Of a DNA stretch of 64,000 nt, positions 47,360 through 56,843 are shown piece after piece; within the stretch, counting starts at the first letter, position 1, and each line of letters begins with the position of its first letter. A program made the translations under genes and the position numbers. This DNA is from VAZQ01 sp963721005 (GTDB lineage: Bacteria; Pseudomonadota; Alphaproteobacteria; Rhizobiales; Xanthobacteraceae). The notes beneath the pieces were generated by a model. That model did not search any database, had not been told where the DNA came from, and saw nothing but the letters and a program-made list of their open reading frames with translations. The stretch spans positions 372,001 through 436,000 of the forward strand of contig CAVRHR010000004.1 in NCBI GenBank assembly GCA_963721005.1, given 5' to 3'.

Positions 47360-49852
47360 TTAGATTCTTCCGGCCCCCACGTCACGAGCTTTTTCTCGAT
47401 TGATTCGCTCTATTGCTCGGCGAATCCCCTCAAAGCTTTCCGACCCAGACGCAGTGGCAGTCATCCAATCGAAGTAGGTCGGTCTCAGGTTCGAGGCGTT
47501 CCACGTCTCGGTCAAATACGTCCGGAAAGCAAGCGCCCTTTCGAATCGATCAACGATACCAAAGGAATTGATCTTTGGTCGGATGGCGGCGCGTGTTTCA
47601 GAATTGAGAATGGGAGTATCGAATGACATGGCGTCAAGATACGCGAACTCTCCAATCCAGCGCTTCAAATGGTAGGCACCAATGGTGCTGATCCGAAATT
47701 CGTCCGGCATGCCGCCGTGGAGGCCCGCCTCGTCTTCGTCGAACGTGACCCGCTGCGAGGTCTCAATAAGTTTCTTGTTGTTTGCTCGCCGAAGAGCCGA
47801 CTCAGTGACAGTTGGAATAAATCCCCAGCCCTGCATTTCACTCACGATCGCCGATGATGCAACAAATCCCTCTTTCGATTTGTGGCGCCCGTCCGAAAGT
47901 AAGTAAGCGAGGACTATCGGCAAAAGGAAATGCTCATTGGGCATTGCGGTGCTGATATCAAACAAATTCAGTGCGAGTGAAGAAGGCGGGTGATAGTATG
48001 AGAAGTCGCCCAACAACGCAGCCTTCCAAAATTCATGCACGGGAACGATGTAGTTGCCTTGGCGGTCCATTATATCAATTATCTTCTGGGAATCGACGTT
48101 TGCGCTTCCGAGAAACTTCGCCACTAGTTCGATTACCGCTCTAATGTTGCCGCCAGTGATGTTTGATAGGAATTCAACCAGCTCTCCGTTCTTCTCCAAG
48201 GAGAACAGTAGCGCCTTTAAAAATAAGGCGAGATTGCCAAGCCGAAGGCCGATGTCCCGCAGCATCTCCGTCTGAATGCGGCCCTCCGCCAAATTGAGCG
48301 CGAACGTTATGCGCCGCTCGATTACGTGGTCAACGCGGGGCGGCAGAATTGTGAACACGCGGTGGGGATAAGCGGTGAGTGCTCCAGACTGCTTCGACAG
48401 GTAGAATGTCTGCGGTCGGACCGCGATGAAAACGGCAGATTGCCAATCTCTTGCTAGATTTTGGGCGATGATGAACGCCGACTGCTGTACCTGATAATCA
48501 CGTTGGTCGGCGTTGTCGAGTACGATGATAATTTGTTGCTTTCGATGTTTCGCGATATGAGAAATAGCGTCCTTTAGATGTCTATCTCGATGTCTGATCT
48601 TTTCGACAAGGTGCTCTAAAAGTTTTTGTTCATAGAGCGGCGCGTTCGTATTCTGCAGTGACCCGTAAATTCCGCGGCGAAACCGAACAACATCTTCATG
48701 ATAAACGCCTTTGACGAATGTGGCCTCGAGAATGTCGACGCCATATTTCACGTTCAGCTGGTCTTCGATTTCGGTTAAGACAAAGTCTTGCAAATCGGTC
48801 GTAAGCGCGCCTTGCGAACCAAGGTCGATATAAATGTAGAGCGCATTCTGAAACTCTTCGAAGGCGCTCACATACATCAGGTGCTTCAAAAACGATGTTT
48901 TGCCGACGCCGACATCGCCGATGAGCACAATTGGGCGTTGCGAGATCGCCTCGGCCATTATTTCGGGGGTCAGCGCCGCTTTACCCCGACTTGCTGTGAC
49001 GGGTGTGACGGTCGGTGCTGGCTCAGCCGGATCAAAGAGCGACGCGTACCGAGCGGCCAAGAGTTGCCGGCTGACAAGTGCGTGCTGCGACAGCGCGCCG
49101 CTTTCACAGTAGCATCGCTCGTAAAATAGGCGTTCGACCTGTTTATGGTCGACCACATCAATAAGCAACAATTCGCTGACGGTGCGGAGGGTATTTTGCA
49201 GGTCGCTAGGATATCGATACCGTGGATAGTTTACTAGGAGCGTTGATAGTTTTGGCGGAAGCGCTCTGTCTTCGCCGACGTTTAGCAGGCGATTGAGGCG
49301 GCGTTCTGCCACCCCTCCGGGGGACAGCATTTGCCAGATCAACGGAAACGCAGATAGAAGGTGCTCGTAGCCATTTATGAGCAAACAGCGACCTTCGAAC
49401 GGTGCTGTGCCGTCGGTCCGAGTTGCCAAGAAGGCGATAAGCTGAGGCCCATTTGTGGCAACGGCAATTTCGACACCCCGCGCGCTGCAATATCCTTGAG
49501 CTTGGCGAATTGCATCGGCGGCTTCGCCTCCGAGCGCCAATATTGATGGTAGGTCTGAGACCAATTTTGGATGCGGACTCGCGGGAAGCTCGAAGGTCCG
49601 CTTTTCGCGCTTCGCCTCCCAGATCGCTTGGCGCGGCTGACCGAGTTCATAGTCCGAATATGCTCGCCCTTGCGCTTGCTCAAGCCGCACGACTTCGCGA
49701 GGCCACCCCAAACACTCGATAATGATGCGGTCAATTATCTGAAATCTGGTCTCAGCTTCGTTCCAATCGAGTTCCTGGTGGGAGATGTCTGCGATAAGGC
49801 AAGCCAAAGCATCCTTGCCTTCGGCGATCGTTGTGGTGGCAAATTCCCGCAT
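47360..49852 (-). CDS. PD-(D/E)XK-like nuclease fused to a P-loop NTPase; candidate defence protein
   Basis: An 830-residue protein. The N-terminal domain (1-110) shows AYSDYELGQPRQAIWEAKRE, with D67-x11-E79-x-K81, the PD-(D/E)XK signature seen in type I restriction HsdR N-termini; E32 or E34 would be the extra acidic residue. A helical region follows, then a P-loop ATPase: Walker A IGDVGVGKTSF (about 312-322), Walker B IIIVLDNADQ (about 438-447), and a winged-helix-like tail with GAYHLKRWIGEFAYLDAM. Its codons are AT-richer than every neighbour, so it was probably acquired. The nuclease-plus-STAND/NTPase layout resembles Avs-type anti-phage proteins, but no closer assignment is possible by eye. 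Confidence 0.7.
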   Translation of the reverse strand: MREFATTTIAEGKDALACLIADISHQELDWNEAETRFQIIDRIIIECLGWPREVVRLEQAQGRAYSDYELGQPRQAIWEAKREKRTFELPASPHPKLVSDLPSILALGGEAADAIRQAQGYCSARGVEIAVATNGPQLIAFLATRTDGTAPFEGRCLLINGYEHLLSAFPLIWQMLSPGGVAERRLNRLLNVGEDRALPPKLSTLLVNYPRYRYPSDLQNTLRTVSELLLIDVVDHKQVERLFYERCYCESGALSQHALVSRQLLAARYASLFDPAEPAPTVTPVTASRGKAALTPEIMAEAISQRPIVLIGDVGVGKTSFLKHLMYVSAFEEFQNALYIYIDLGSQGALTTDLQDFVLTEIEDQLNVKYGVDILEATFVKGVYHEDVVRFRRGIYGSLQNTNAPLYEQKLLEHLVEKIRHRDRHLKDAISHIAKHRKQQIIIVLDNADQRDYQVQQSAFIIAQNLARDWQSAVFIAVRPQTFYLSKQSGALTAYPHRVFTILPPRVDHVIERRITFALNLAEGRIQTEMLRDIGLRLGNLALFLKALLFSLEKNGELVEFLSNITGGNIRAVIELVAKFLGSANVDSQKIIDIMDRQGNYIVPVHEFWKAALLGDFSYYHPPSSLALNLFDISTAMPNEHFLLPIVLAYLLSDGRHKSKEGFVASSAIVSEMQGWGFIPTVTESALRRANNKKLIETSQRVTFDEDEAGLHGGMPDEFRISTIGAYHLKRWIGEFAYLDAMSFDTPILNSETRAAIRPKINSFGIVDRFERALAFRTYLTETWNASNLRPTYFDWMTATASGSESFEGIRRAIERINREKARDVGAGRI

Positions 49853-50192
49853 CTGGCTTCGCCCACCTCGTGGAATCTCGGGTTATAAATACCACTACAA
49901 TGGATAAATCGGGCGGTCCCGCAAGCGCTTGCCAGCCGAATTCAATCCGCGCTGGGGATAGGTCGACCGCGCGTCCGGCGGTCCGCAGCGTTTTGGCGGA
50001 AATCGGGCGGTCACGAGCCAAGTCAACGGTCACTTCGAGTGTGTTTGTCCGGCGAGCGGATAGCCCTATTTTTCGATATGCACGCTTAAGGGCGACGATG
50101 GTTAAAGGCTTGATATGATGTGCCTAAGTGGATGCGGAGCGGTCCGAACTGTGGCAACATCGGAACGAGGCCCCTTTTCGGCAACCCTTCCC
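49853..50192. other. Intergenic region upstream of the candidate nuclease-NTPase gene
   Basis: About 340 bases. The left part, next to the nuclease-NTPase ATG, is AT-rich and includes TATTTATAA on the minus strand, a possible -10 region. No gene is supported here; short open frames look like shadows. Confidence 0.4.
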
Positions 50193-51393
50193 TCACTCAC
50201 CCTTCTGCCGCCAGCTCTCCCGCACTGCCGCGCCCGACGCCGCCAGCGTGAACGCGATCACCAGCAATATTCCGGCGGTCCCGGCCGCGACCGCGATCAG
50301 GCTCGCCAGGAACGGCACCAGCACTTGGCCGACCCGGTTGCCGGTGATGCGCAGCGACAGGGCGGTGCCACGCGCCTGCGCGGGCGCCAGATCGACGATG
50401 CTGGACAGCGTCGTGGTGGACGCGATGCCGAGCCCGAGCCCGACCGTGATGATCGACAGATACATCAGCGGCAGCGATGGCACCGCCAGTACCGCAAAGG
50501 CCGCCGCCGCGATCGTAATGCTCGCCAGGGTGAGCCGCTTGCGGCCGAGCAGCACGATCAGCCGGGAGTAAAAGGCTCGGGCCACCAGCGCCGCCACCGA
50601 TCTGATCGCCAGCAGCATGCCGATGTCGCTTGCATCCACATGGCGCTCGGCGCCCACCAGCGGCAGATAGACGATCAGCAGGTCCAGCGAGGTGACGGTC
50701 ACCACGCTTGCCATCAGGACGGCGAGCATTCCGGGCATGCGAAACAGCGCGCCGACCCCGAGCACCGGGCCGTCCGAGGCGTGCGCCGCCGGCCGCGGGG
50801 CTGGCCGCAGCGTGAGCGCGACCGCCAGGCACAGCACGGCGGCGATCGCCCCGATGCCGAACAGATAGCCGGTGGCCGGCACCGTGGACGAGCCGCCGAG
50901 CCAGCCCACGATGAAGGGCCCGAGTCCCTGGCCGGTGGAGACCGCCACCATGTAGTGCCCGAACGCGGACTTCGCGGCCGCGCATGTTGGCGCAGCGCAC
51001 CGCCAGCATTTGATGCGACGCCATGCAGAACATGTGCCCGAAGCCGAGCACGACGGTGAAGAGCAGCAGCAGCGGCCCGGTCGCCGACCAGGCCCAGAAG
51101 CCGGCCGCCGACATGAGCACCAGCGCGGCCCCGATCCAGGCCGCCTGGCTGTCATTGCCGCGATCGATGAAGCGGCCGAGCGACACCGCCGAGAACACCG
51201 GCAACAGCGCAAAGCCCGCCGAGATGACGCCCAGCCACACCACCGGCAGGCCGAGCTCGATGGTGCGGTAGGAGGTGGTCACCCGGATGATGCCGATGAC
51301 CGTGTGCACCATGAAGGAGTTGGCGATGAGCGGCGCCAACAGGCGCCAATCGATGTCGGGGGCGATGGCGCGGACCGGCGACTGTTGCAGCAT
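50193..51393 (-). CDS. Major facilitator superfamily transporter, frameshifted
   Basis: About 400 residues when repaired, with 12 helices. It begins MLQQSPVRAIAPDIDWRLLAPLIANSFMVHTVIG, and includes the loop-2/3 signature GRFIDRGNDSQ. Near 50985 one extra A (GAAGTCC for GAGTCC) breaks the frame after MRGRE; the next frame continues FGHYMVAVSTGQGLGPFIVG to the end SWRQKGE. Substrate unknown; the sequence class is of the drug- or metabolite-exporting type. No regulator gene is adjacent. Confidence 0.8.
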
Positions 51394-51527
51394 TGGTTTC
51401 CCGGCCCGGTTTTCCCTCAAGTGGCTTATCCGCAGTCGCAGGCCGCGGAAAGGGCATTTGGCATGCCGGGCCGGTATGTCTGCAATGACGCATGCCGGTC
51501 TTTGCCGGCCGGGGGCGGCGTCGCCCG

Positions 51528-52685
51528 CTACGATCGCCCGCGCAGAAGATCGCGTAGGCGTTTGACGCCCGCGATCCCGGCGCGGCGCGCCCGCTCGAGC
51601 ACGCCGGCGAGCGCGAAGGCGCCCCGCCGCTGCGGTCCAACGCTCATCAGAACATCGGCGAGCGCGAGGCGTTCGCGCCAAATGTGATCGATCATCGGAT
51701 GACCGGCGGTGGCGCAGGAATCCGCGCGGGTAACGTTCGGATCGTCGAGCAGCTCTTGCGTAGCCTCCAGCAGCAGCAGCACGCCGGGAGAATAGCGGGC
51801 GAAGCTTTCGTCATAGGCGATCTTCCAGCACCAGGCGGTGGTGCCGCTTTCCAGCGTCACCAGCGCGGCGATCGGCCGGCCGGCGGCAATGAGCCTGGCG
51901 ATGCGCGCCTTGCCGTCGCGGGCGAGGCCGGTGACCGCCTGCTCCATGAACGCCCGGATGTCGGCATTGGTGCGGGCTGCGGTGCCGGCGCGGCCCTTCC
52001 AGCCGGCGGCTTCGAGCGCGAGAAAATCGCCGAGCGCCGCCGCCATGGCGGCGGGCTCGCGCGCGGTATCGCAGAGGAGGCCGCCGGCCTCGGCCAGGCG
52101 CTTTTTCTGCCGCCGCAGCTCCTTGCGCTTCTTTCCGCCGACCGAGCGGTCGAGATAGTCGGCGCTCGTGCCCTCCGGCGCCATGAGCGCGCGTTGGTGG
52201 GCCGCGAGCGGGATGCTCGCTCCGCCACGCCGGGCAAGCGCAGCCGCGAACGACTGCGCCACCGGCCCGCTCGCCGGCACAAACGGCATCAACAACAGGC
52301 CCGGGAGCTCCGGGTAGTCCGCCAGATGATCGAGCCAGGCGGAGATTGCTGCCACGCCCGCGTCACGATCGATGAGCGGCGTGCCGAGGGGCGCAAACGG
52401 GTGGGTCCAGCCGATCAGGACCGGCAATTTGATGCCGTAGCGCCGGCACGCGATCCGGGCCGGGAACAAGCCCATGAGCCGGTAGGGGGCCGCGCGCGAC
52501 CACACCAGGCCGGCACCGACGTCGCGGCCGAATACGGGCGCAGCGGCGAGCGCAAAGGCGGGCTCCAGGAAAACATTGGGCTCGAGCGCGCGATCGGCGA
52601 GCGACTGCCACTGCGCGGCGATCGGCGCGAGCTCGGCGAGCGGCCGCCACTCCACCCGATAGTCGGTCTCGATCATGCCGTGCAC
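51528..52685 (-). CDS. GNAT-type acyltransferase, CelD/BcsL-like
   Basis: A 385-residue protein with the double-GNAT fold of the CelD/BcsL family of probable polysaccharide acyltransferases. Characteristic elements: VFLEPAFALAAAPVF near the N-terminus, the basic stretch GGKKRKELRRQKKRLAEAG near 195, and the AFMEQAVTGLARDGKARIARL segment leading to the second GNAT half. No signal peptide or membrane span. It is followed, across a repeat element, by a flippase on the same strand, so a role in decorating a surface polysaccharide is likely. Confidence 0.82.
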   Translation of the reverse strand: MHGMIETDYRVEWRPLAELAPIAAQWQSLADRALEPNVFLEPAFALAAAPVFGRDVGAGLVWSRAAPYRLMGLFPARIACRRYGIKLPVLIGWTHPFAPLGTPLIDRDAGVAAISAWLDHLADYPELPGLLLMPFVPASGPVAQSFAAALARRGGASIPLAAHQRALMAPEGTSADYLDRSVGGKKRKELRRQKKRLAEAGGLLCDTAREPAAMAAALGDFLALEAAGWKGRAGTAARTNADIRAFMEQAVTGLARDGKARIARLIAAGRPIAALVTLESGTTAWCWKIAYDESFARYSPGVLLLLEATQELLDDPNVTRADSCATAGHPMIDHIWRERLALADVLMSVGPQRRGAFALAGVLERARRAGIAGVKRLRDLLRGRS

Positions 52686-52689
52686 GACT

Positions 52690-52847
52690 GAACCTCATCC
52701 GCGGGAGCATCGCGCAGCGATGCGCCTCGAAGAGCCTCATCCTGAGGAGCGTCGCGTAGCGATGCGTCTCGAAGGATGGAACGAGTCCGTGCGTGCAGCC
52801 ATCCTTCGAGACGGTCGCGCGAAGGGCGCGACCTCCTCAGGATGAGG
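52690..52847. repeat. Nested palindromic element, CCTCATCCTGAGGAG type, copy A
   Basis: The outer perfect arms CCTCATCCTGAGGAG (52735-52749) and its complement (52833-52847) enclose inner perfect arms CGTCTCGAAGGATGG (52765-52779) and its complement (52799-52813). A degenerate half-copy of the same arm precedes it (52690-52734). A second full copy is at 62172-62318. Confidence 0.88.
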
Positions 52848-52895
52848 ACCTTACGGGTTTGGCCCGTGCAGACAGGCTCGACACATGCCATCGCT

Positions 52896-54266
52896 TCACC
52901 GCTCCGCGCCGCCCCAGATGAAGACGTGAAAGCCCAGCCGGCTCTTGGTCACCCGGAACAGCATGATGGATTCGACGATCAGCGCCGTGGTGGTGGCGGC
53001 CGCGGCGCCGGCGGCGCCGAACGGCGGAATGAGCGCCAGGCAAGCCGCGAAATTGATCGCAAAGGCGCCGAAATAGATGAGCGCGCACATGCGCTGCTGA
53101 CCCAGCATGTTGAGCAGCCGCTCGATCGGCCCGATCGAGGCGCGCGCCAACAGGCCGGCCGCCAGGATGAACATCAGATGATAGCCGCCGGCGAATTGCG
53201 CTCCGAACAGTCGCAGCAACGGCTGCCCGAGCGCGAGCAGCAATGCGGTGGCGGCGACCGAGGGCCAGAACGTCCACCGGATCGATTGGGCGATGAAGGC
53301 CGACAGGCCGGCGCGGTCGCCGGCGACGTGATAGACGCTGAAGCGATGCGCGCTGGTGGCCGAGATCGCGTAATAGATGAAGGAGACCAGCGCCAGCGTC
53401 TTGGCGGCGGCGTAATAGACCGCGACCTCGTCGGGCGGCCGGAACTGCTGCAGCACCAAGATGTCGGCATAGGTGAGCAAGAGGTAGAAGCCCTCGGCAA
53501 GCAGGATCGGGGCCGACGTCACCAGCCAGTACCGGATGGCGTGCGCGCGCGGCCCGGGCGCGATCAGCACGCCGAGCCGGGCGTTGAGCACCAGGAGCTG
53601 CCCCATGGTGGGCAGCCAGATCGAGACCGCCGCCATGATCATGGCGGTCTCGGCGTTCATCGGCAGGCCCGCCAGGTAGGCGACCGCCATCAGGCCGGTG
53701 AGCAGGAGCTGACGCACCACATAGGTCGGCATCAGGCTCAGGCCGACCCAATCGTGGCTGCGCGCGATGCCATCCTGGGTGTTGGCAAGCCCATAGGCCG
53801 GCAAGCTGATGCAGGCGAGATAAAGCGGAACCACCAGATAATCGTTGAGCCAGGGGGTGAGCAGCCACACTCCGCCAGCGCAGCCGAGCGCGATCAGGGT
53901 GGCCATGCCGAGCGTCACCAGGCGGCTGCCGAACAGAAAGCCGCGCAACAGATCGAGCGCGCCGCTTTCGCGGTATTCCGGAATGAAGCGCTGGGCCGCG
54001 GTGCCGAGCCCCAGGTCGAGCGACTGGCCGATCAGCAGCACCCAGGTCCACACATAGACATAGATACCGAACTCGAAGCTGCCCATCCAGCGCGCCAGCA
54101 GCACCTGCGACCCATAGGCCAGCACCGCGCTCGCCACCCGCAGCATGAAGACGGTGCCGGCCAGGCGCTGCATCAGCATGTCGGCGCCGCCGAGCTGCGC
54201 CCATAGCCGGCGCAACGGCGCTGCGGCCGAGAAGCTTGCTGCCTGATGGGAACCGGTCAGCGCCAC
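52896..54266 (-). CDS. Polysaccharide flippase (Wzx/MATE-like)
   Basis: A 456-residue inner-membrane protein with about 12 predicted helices and the polysaccharide-biosynthesis transporter fold: LASAVLAYGSQVLLARWMGSFEFGIYVYVW in the first helices, PILLAEGFYLLLTYADILVLQQF near 255-277, GPIERLLNMLGQ near 370. It would move lipid-linked glycan units across the membrane. Together with the GNAT-type protein next to it and the glycan locus at 22-38 kb it supports surface polysaccharide assembly. Confidence 0.88.
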   Translation of the reverse strand: MALTGSHQAASFSAAAPLRRLWAQLGGADMLMQRLAGTVFMLRVASAVLAYGSQVLLARWMGSFEFGIYVYVWTWVLLIGQSLDLGLGTAAQRFIPEYRESGALDLLRGFLFGSRLVTLGMATLIALGCAGGVWLLTPWLNDYLVVPLYLACISLPAYGLANTQDGIARSHDWVGLSLMPTYVVRQLLLTGLMAVAYLAGLPMNAETAMIMAAVSIWLPTMGQLLVLNARLGVLIAPGPRAHAIRYWLVTSAPILLAEGFYLLLTYADILVLQQFRPPDEVAVYYAAAKTLALVSFIYYAISATSAHRFSVYHVAGDRAGLSAFIAQSIRWTFWPSVAATALLLALGQPLLRLFGAQFAGGYHLMFILAAGLLARASIGPIERLLNMLGQQRMCALIYFGAFAINFAACLALIPPFGAAGAAAATTTALIVESIMLFRVTKSRLGFHVFIWGGAER

Positions 54267-54363
54267 ATGAGCCTCCGCACCGCGCGCGGCCGCGCGCCAG
54301 CGGCGAGCACTAGCAACGAACTGTTAACATTCGGTTCGGACGATCGCGGGCATTATTCCTGCC

Positions 54364-54933
54364 TCAGCCCGCAAAGCCGCCGGCGTCGAGGAACGCCTGC
54401 TCCGGCGGCGTGGTGGCGCGGCCAAGCACCGCGTTCCGGTGCGGAAAGCGCCCGAAGCGCCTGATGATGTCGGCGTGAATTTCGGCAAATTTCTCGTTCT
54501 CGGCGTCGCCGAGCCGGCGGACCAGCGCGAGCGATCGCTCCTGGTCGGCGAGATGCTCGGAATGCATGAACGGCAGATAGAAGAAGATCCGCTCCGCGCT
54601 GGCGGCGGCGGTGTCGAAGCCGTGCGCGATGGCACGCTCCGCGACCGCGCGGGCCAGCGGATCGCTCGCAAAGGCGCGGGCGCTGCCGCGGAACATGTTG
54701 CGCGGAAACTGGTCGAGCAGCAGGAGAAGCGCGAACGCGCCTTCGGGCGTGGCTTCCCAATCCGCGAGCTTGCCCGCGGCCGCGGCCTCATGGGCGGCGA
54801 GGAACCGCGCCGCGATCTCGCGGTCGAAGTCGGCATCTTTGCGGAACCATTGCTTCGGCCCGGCGGCGCGCCAGAAGGCGGTCACCTCTGCCGGTTTCGG
54901 CAGCGAAGGTTGCGGGCCGCCCACCAGGCTCAT
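54364..54933 (-). CDS. DUF924 family protein
   Basis: A 189-residue soluble helical protein with the family signatures VTAFWRAAGPKQWFRKDADFD, LLLLLDQFPRNMFRGSARAFA, FFYLPFMHSEHLADQERS and RNAVLGRATTPPEQAFL. The function of this widespread family is unknown. Its ATG overlaps the stop of the upstream acyl-CoA synthetase by four bases, so the two are coupled. Confidence 0.9.
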   Translation of the reverse strand: MSLVGGPQPSLPKPAEVTAFWRAAGPKQWFRKDADFDREIAARFLAAHEAAAAGKLADWEATPEGAFALLLLLDQFPRNMFRGSARAFASDPLARAVAERAIAHGFDTAAASAERIFFYLPFMHSEHLADQERSLALVRRLGDAENEKFAEIHADIIRRFGRFPHRNAVLGRATTPPEQAFLDAGGFAG

Positions 54934-56729
54934 AGCCGCACGCCGCCGTCGCGGATGCGCTCGTACAGCGCCTGATCGATCCGCACGAAGGACTTGGCGG
55001 CCGGATCGTCGAAATAGATCGGGTCGGCGGTCGCGGCCGGATCGAAGCCCTGCGCCACGTAGTCGATCTTCTTCTGCTTGAAGGTGCTGGTGACGTCCAT
55101 CTCGCCGCGAATGCGCAGGAACAACGGGCGGGCGTAATCCGGCAGGCTGCTGTCCAGATGCTTGCGCAAGGCCGCGAGATCGAAGCCCGGATTGACCACC
55201 ACCGCCGCCATGCCGGCGCGGCCGTCGCGCCCCGGGATGCTGACCCCATAGACGTTGGTCTCCTCGACGCCCGTAAACTGGCCGATGGTCTCCTCGACCT
55301 CGGTGGTGGACACGTTCTCGCCCTTCCAGCGGAAGGTGTCGCCGATCCGGTCCACGAAATAGAAATAGCCGTCGGCGTCCTTGCGCATCAGGTCGCCGGT
55401 GCGGAACCAGCTGTCGCCCTTCTCGAATACGTCGTGCAGCACCTTCTTGTCGGTCTCGACCTGCGTCGCATAGCCCTCGAAGCGCGCCCCCGGCTTGGAG
55501 GCGTCCTTGAGGATCTTGCCGATCACCTCGCCGGCCTCCTCGGGCCGGCATTCGATGCAGAAGCCGCCGGCGCCGCGGATCGGCTGCTGCAGATCGATGT
55601 CGAAGCGCACCACCTTGGTGGGAAAACGGCTCTCCAGGAACCACGGAATGCGGCCGACCGCGCCTTCCTTGTCCTCGAAGTTGAACAACGAGACATTGCC
55701 TTCGGTCGCCGCATAGAACTCGATGATGTGCGGGATGCGAAAGCGGCGCTTGAAGTCGTGCCACACGTCGGGCCGCAACCCGTTGCCGCAGGCGAGCCGC
55801 AGCCGGTGCGCGGTCTCCTTCGGGTGCGGGGCTGAGTTGAGCAGATAGCGGCAGAACTCGCCGATATATTGGAAGATGGTGCAGTTCCAGCGCGCGATGT
55901 CGTCCCAGAACTCCCGCGCCGAGAACTTCTCCTTGATCACCACCGAGCCGCCGCTCACCAGGATGGCGCCGGTCGCCACCAGGCCGCCGGCCGTATGGTA
56001 CATCGGCAGGCAGTCGTACATGCGGTCGCTCGGCCCCGTCGCCATCACGCCCGCGAACGCATGGCCGGCCAGCATCAGGCGATAGTGGTTCATGTTGGCG
56101 GCCTTGGGCAGGCCGGTGGTGCCGGAGGTGTAGATGAAGAGCGCCCGGTCCTCGATGGTGAGCGAGCGGGTCTCGCTGCCGGCGAGCTTGCCGCCGGAGA
56201 ATGCCGCGACCGCCTGATCGATGCGCGCTTCGCCGCCGCCCGTCTGCCCGTGCACCCACAGCTCGGGGTCCCCGGTCACGAGCGTGCGCGCGGTCTCGAA
56301 CCGCTCGATGAGGTCCGCCGCCACGATGATGTGCCGGGGGGTGACGACGTTGACGCAATGCGCCAGGGTGACGCCGGTCAGGTTGCTGTTGATGAGCGCC
56401 ACCACGCCGCCGACCCGGGTGACGCCGAGCCACAGCGCCATGTATTCGGGCCGGTTCGGCATCATCAGGCAGACGGTGTCGCCCTTTTGAATCCCCTGCG
56501 CCAGGGTCCAGCGGGCGTATTGGTTGGCGCGCGCCGCCAGCTCCCGGTAGCTGAAGCTCTCCCGGTCGGAGATCAGCGCCGGCGCGTCGCCGTAGCGCTC
56601 CGCGAGCTCATCCACGATGACCGGAAAGATGCGGGTGGGATGCTTGGCGATCGGCGTCGTCATCTTCAAGGTGCGCAGCGCACCCTTGAGGCAGGCCAGA
56701 TCGGATGCGCGCCGCGTCATCCATCCCAT
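54930..56729 (-). CDS. Long-chain acyl-CoA synthetase (FATP/FadD-like)
   Basis: A 599-residue AMP-forming enzyme that activates fatty acids to acyl-CoA. The P-loop-like motif LFIYTSGTTGLPKAANMNH (about 200-218), the adenylate motif ACGNGLRPDVW and FYAATEGNVSLFN (near 320-345), and GDLMRKDADGYFYFVDRIGDTFRWKGEN near 450-477 are all present. Segment TPIAKHPTRIF and overall order match very-long-chain FATP-type synthetases. Three in-frame starts (56729 and 56720 among them) are possible; an upstream extension to 56810 looks non-coding. Overlaps the DUF924 gene by four bases downstream. An insertion sequence lies 114 bases upstream. Confidence 0.92.
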   Translation of the reverse strand: MGWMTRRASDLACLKGALRTLKMTTPIAKHPTRIFPVIVDELAERYGDAPALISDRESFSYRELAARANQYARWTLAQGIQKGDTVCLMMPNRPEYMALWLGVTRVGGVVALINSNLTGVTLAHCVNVVTPRHIIVAADLIERFETARTLVTGDPELWVHGQTGGGEARIDQAVAAFSGGKLAGSETRSLTIEDRALFIYTSGTTGLPKAANMNHYRLMLAGHAFAGVMATGPSDRMYDCLPMYHTAGGLVATGAILVSGGSVVIKEKFSAREFWDDIARWNCTIFQYIGEFCRYLLNSAPHPKETAHRLRLACGNGLRPDVWHDFKRRFRIPHIIEFYAATEGNVSLFNFEDKEGAVGRIPWFLESRFPTKVVRFDIDLQQPIRGAGGFCIECRPEEAGEVIGKILKDASKPGARFEGYATQVETDKKVLHDVFEKGDSWFRTGDLMRKDADGYFYFVDRIGDTFRWKGENVSTTEVEETIGQFTGVEETNVYGVSIPGRDGRAGMAAVVVNPGFDLAALRKHLDSSLPDYARPLFLRIRGEMDVTSTFKQKKIDYVAQGFDPAATADPIYFDDPAAKSFVRIDQALYERIRDGGVRL

Positions 56730-56843
56730 TGAATCAAAGTCCCGGTCGCGGCGGCCGAAGCGATTCGACTCGCTCGCGGCGAGCATCGGGCAGCCGACGC
56801 CGGGGTGCAAGAGCCGGCGGCGGCCGCGCAGGGCGGCGGGGCC

